NCBI RefSeq assembly: GCF_016616235.1
Contig: NZ_CP067100.1
Span: 3,345,001-3,409,000, forward strand
From: Bradyrhizobium diazoefficiens
GTDB taxonomy: Bacteria > Pseudomonadota > Alphaproteobacteria > Rhizobiales > Xanthobacteraceae
DNA length: 64,000 nucleotides
Direction: 5' to 3'
A model generated the notes under the pieces. That model searched no databases, was not told where the DNA came from, and worked only from the letters and a program-made list of their open reading frames with translations. Below are positions 60,215 through 64,000 of this stretch, in pieces. The position numbers and the translations under genes were made by a program. Each line of letters opens with the position of its first letter. The first letter of the stretch is position 1.

Positions 60215-60795
60215 ATCGGCCCTTATCGGCCCGCCTGAACCCCCGCCGGCAACGGATTGGAACTGGTGTGAATTTTGCTCTTGGCAAGCAGGCAGAGAGG
60301 GGTTAAAGAACCGCTTCCGGACGTGCCGGCTTCGGCTGGCGCGTTCGTGCACGCATTCCGAAAACCTGACACGACAGGAGATCATTCCTTTTCAGGACGT
60401 CCGCAAGGATTTGCCCGAAAAGGAAAGAAAGTCCGTCGGCTGGTGGAGTGCGGGCAGAGGTCGGGCGGTTCGCCGGCTGACCTTGTCCTGTCCAAGACTG
60501 CAGGCGCCCGCGGGAATTTCGATTTCTCAACGGCTTAATCGCATGGCCTGCATAGACGGGTGAAGACCGGATTTCACTTCGCTCCCAGCTTTGACGGCTG
60601 GCTTCGCGAAACGGGTCTGGTTCGGACCTCGACACGCCGTGGGCCTTTAGGGGTTCCCGGAGGGCAGGCTTTGAATTGTCGTCTTGCCCGGCGTGTCCGA
60701 AGGGTTTTGGCCCCGAGGTTCAGGTTTGGGCGGGACGATGGGTGCAACCCGGCGGTCCCGCTTTCGCGATGACCGCCAACCGGAAAGAGCTTGCT
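60215..60795 (+). other. gap before rplJ, expected L10 leader
   Basis: About 580 bases without a convincing gene precede rplJ. In most bacteria this place holds an RNA leader that binds L10(L12) for feedback control, and GC-rich inverted stretches occur here (for example CCAGC...GCTGG near 60590). I could not fold a clear leader or point to the promoter. Reading frames here lack coding character. Confidence 0.4.
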
Positions 60796-61314
60796 GTGGA
60801 ACGAGCGGCAAAGAAAGAAGCGGTCGAACAGCTCAACGGGGTCTTCAAGACCACGAGCGTCGCGGTCGTTGCTCAATATTCCGGCCTCACCGTCGCCCAG
60901 ATGCAGAAGCTGCGCACGCAGATGAAGCAGGCGGGTGCCTCGGTGAAGGTCTCGAAGAACCGTCTCGCCAAAATTGCTCTTGAAGGCACTGACGTCGTTG
61001 CCATCGGCCCCATGCTGAAGGGGCCGACCGTGATCGCCACTTCGAACGATCCGGTAGCGGCGCCGAAGGTCGCCATCGAATTCGCCAAGGCGAACGAAAA
61101 GTTCGTCATCATCGGCGGCTCGATGGGGAAGACCGTCCTGAATGTCGACGGCGTGAAGGCGCTTGCCTCGCTGCCGTCGCTTGACGAACTGCGCGGCAAG
61201 ATCGTCGGCCTCCTCGTGGCCCCGGCGACCAAGCTGGCCCAGCTCGCCAACGCGCCCGCGGGCAAGCTCGCGCGCGTCATCCAGGCTCATGCCTCAAAGG
61301 GCGAAGCGGCCTGA
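60796..61314 (+). CDS. rplJ: 50S ribosomal protein L10
   Basis: L10 anchors the L7/L12 dimers on the stalk. The 172-residue sequence begins [13 protein letters not shown] and contains [14 protein letters not shown] and [21 protein letters not shown], ending with the helical L7/L12-binding tail ([13 protein letters not shown]). The GTG at 60796 was chosen because GGAAAGAG lies upstream and it fits family N-termini; an ATG nine codons earlier has no SD. rplL follows after 54 bases. Confidence 0.97.
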   Translation: MERAAKKEAVEQLNGVFKTTSVAVVAQYSGLTVAQMQKLRTQMKQAGASVKVSKNRLAKIALEGTDVVAIGPMLKGPTVIATSNDPVAAPKVAIEFAKANEKFVIIGGSMGKTVLNVDGVKALASLPSLDELRGKIVGLLVAPATKLAQLANAPAGKLARVIQAHASKGEAA

Positions 61315-61368
61315 CGCCCTTCGCAAAACTCAAACCCGAACCAGACTTACACTCAAGGAAACTGAACA

Positions 61369-61746
61369 ATGGCTGACTTGCAGAAGATCGTTGACGACCT
61401 CTCGAGCCTCACCGTGCTCGAAGCTGCTGAACTGGCGAAGCTCCTCGAAGAGAAGTGGGGCGTTTCGGCTGCCGCGGCTGTCGCCGTGGCCGGCCCGGCT
61501 GCTGGTGGCGCTGCCGCCGCTCCGGCCGAAGAGAAGACCGAGTTCACGGTCGTTCTGGCCGCCGCCGGCGACAAGAAGATCGAGGTCATCAAGGAAGTCC
61601 GCGCCATCACCGGCCTGGGCTTGAAGGAAGCAAAGGACCTCGTCGAGGGCGCGCCGAAGCCTGTCAAGGAAGGCGTGAACAAGGACGAAGCCGACAAGAT
61701 CAAGGTCCAGCTCGAGAAGGCTGGCGCCAAGGTCGAGCTCAAGTAA
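61369..61746 (+). CDS. rplL: 50S ribosomal protein L7/L12
   Basis: The multicopy stalk protein that recruits translation GTPases. The 125-residue sequence has the N-terminal dimer domain ([34 protein letters not shown]), an Ala-rich hinge and the C-terminal domain ([39 protein letters not shown]). The SD is AAGGAAAC. It is the last gene before a long leader of rpoB. Confidence 0.98.
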   Translation: MADLQKIVDDLSSLTVLEAAELAKLLEEKWGVSAAAAVAVAGPAAGGAAAAPAEEKTEFTVVLAAAGDKKIEVIKEVRAITGLGLKEAKDLVEGAPKPVKEGVNKDEADKIKVQLEKAGAKVELK

Positions 61747-62230
61747 GCACCACTTGCTGGTACGAGATCCCGGACGCGCATCATGCGGGCCCGGGATCTT
61801 GGTCCACCCTTCCCGAGGGGCGGACCGGATGCAAAAGGCGTGCGACGGAACGTCCCGACGCAGGCCGAACACGAAAAAGTGTGGGGATTTGAGGGTTTAT
61901 CCCTCGAATCTGCACTATTGTCGCCCCATATCGGGTCGGCAGCACGAAAGCGCGGTGGGCAGGGATGCCGGATTCCCTGTAAGCCGTTGGGAGAGCAGGC
62001 TATTTCGGGCTTTTGCAGTCCGTGAAGACAATCGTTGTGACGGGCGGGCGCGCAGCAGCGCCCCGCGCGTCGTTTTGCGTTTTGAAGGTCTGAAGAACAG
62101 ATTCAGGACATTCCCGCCTGAAACTGAGTTTCCGGCCCCCAAGACGGGTTCGAAAAATTCAACCCGGGGAGCGGCGGCAGCCGCGTTCCGGACGGCGCGC
62201 CCAGAGCGGGCGACGAAATGAGAGGCCACG
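61747..62230 (+). other. rplL-rpoB intergenic region with attenuator-like hairpins
   Basis: This 484-base gap precedes rpoB. AGATCCCGG (61765-61773) pairs with CCGGGATCT (61791-61799) just after rplL. A second hairpin (61886-61910, GATTTGAGGG...CCCTCGAATC) lies farther on. In E. coli this place holds a partial terminator and RNase III site that separates ribosomal from polymerase expression; a similar role here is inferred. No gene is visible. Confidence 0.5.

Positions 62231-64000
<1,770 letters not shown>

Overview
The window looks like a chromosomal segment of a Bradyrhizobium (Alphaproteobacteria, Nitrobacteraceae). The evidence is the high GC coding style, the 14-codon rreB mini-gene with its 17-nt Shine-Dalgarno sequence (a Bradyrhizobiaceae hallmark), many Bradyrhizobium-type palindromic intergenic repeats, and the tRNA-Trp/secE/nusG/rplKA/rplJL/rpoB order at the right end. 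The species cannot be told from sequence alone.

Layout. 1-10 kb: a truncated alpha/beta hydrolase, an APC-type amino acid permease with a periplasmic protein behind it, YidD, a ClpP/crotonase-fold envelope protein, a NifU-like Fe-S scaffold, FolE, HisI, a lytic transglycosylase and a DUF2336 protein. 10-19 kb: an Hpt protein and a CheY-like regulator side by side, NAD kinase, an S10 peptidase tail-to-tail with a beta-lactamase-fold hydrolase, a TPR protein, and several small secreted or outer-membrane proteins. 19-23.4 kb: an accessory-looking patch of small proteins, three SAM methyltransferases and two gene remnants (chemotaxis receptor, cytochrome c), ending at tRNA-Thr. 23.5-31.3 kb: small secreted proteins, RlmB, tRNA-Tyr, an LLM flavoprotein, a UvrD-like helicase, a TMEM175-like channel, a YciI protein, rreB and tRNA-Gly.

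31.3-36.1 kb: an AraC regulator, a complete nitrate/sulfonate/taurine-type ABC importer and a PhzF enzyme lie between the intact tRNA-Gly and a degenerate direct copy of its 3' half. This looks like an integrated island with no integrase left. 36.3-46 kb: Gmd and Fcl (GDP-L-fucose synthesis), a frameshifted FNT channel gene, a DUF2231/sorbosone dehydrogenase-like pair, an MFS transporter, and a class III CoA-transferase followed by a BKACE enzyme. 46-56.6 kb: RidA, a TetR regulator divergent from an acyl-CoA dehydrogenase and kinase-like phosphotransferase (the ACAD10/11 pairing), ArgE, two SDRs, a histidine phosphatase and a second beta-lactamase-fold hydrolase. This stretch includes a repeat-dense zone (49.8-52.8 kb) with REP-like copies around a GIY-YIG gene, a 15-bp tandem triplication and a roughly 0.6-kb element containing an 18-bp inverted repeat. 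56.8-64 kb: tRNA-Trp, secE, nusG, rplK, rplA, a 2-hydroxyacid dehydrogenase gene (5' end frameshifted) sitting inside the ribosomal cluster, rplJ, rplL and the first 590 codons of rpoB.

The strongest leads are rreB, the structured repeat near 52 kb, the tRNA-Gly island, the REP/GIY-YIG cassette and a hairpin that buries the ribosome binding site of the phosphotransferase gene. All calls come from reading the sequence and family knowledge; no database search was run.
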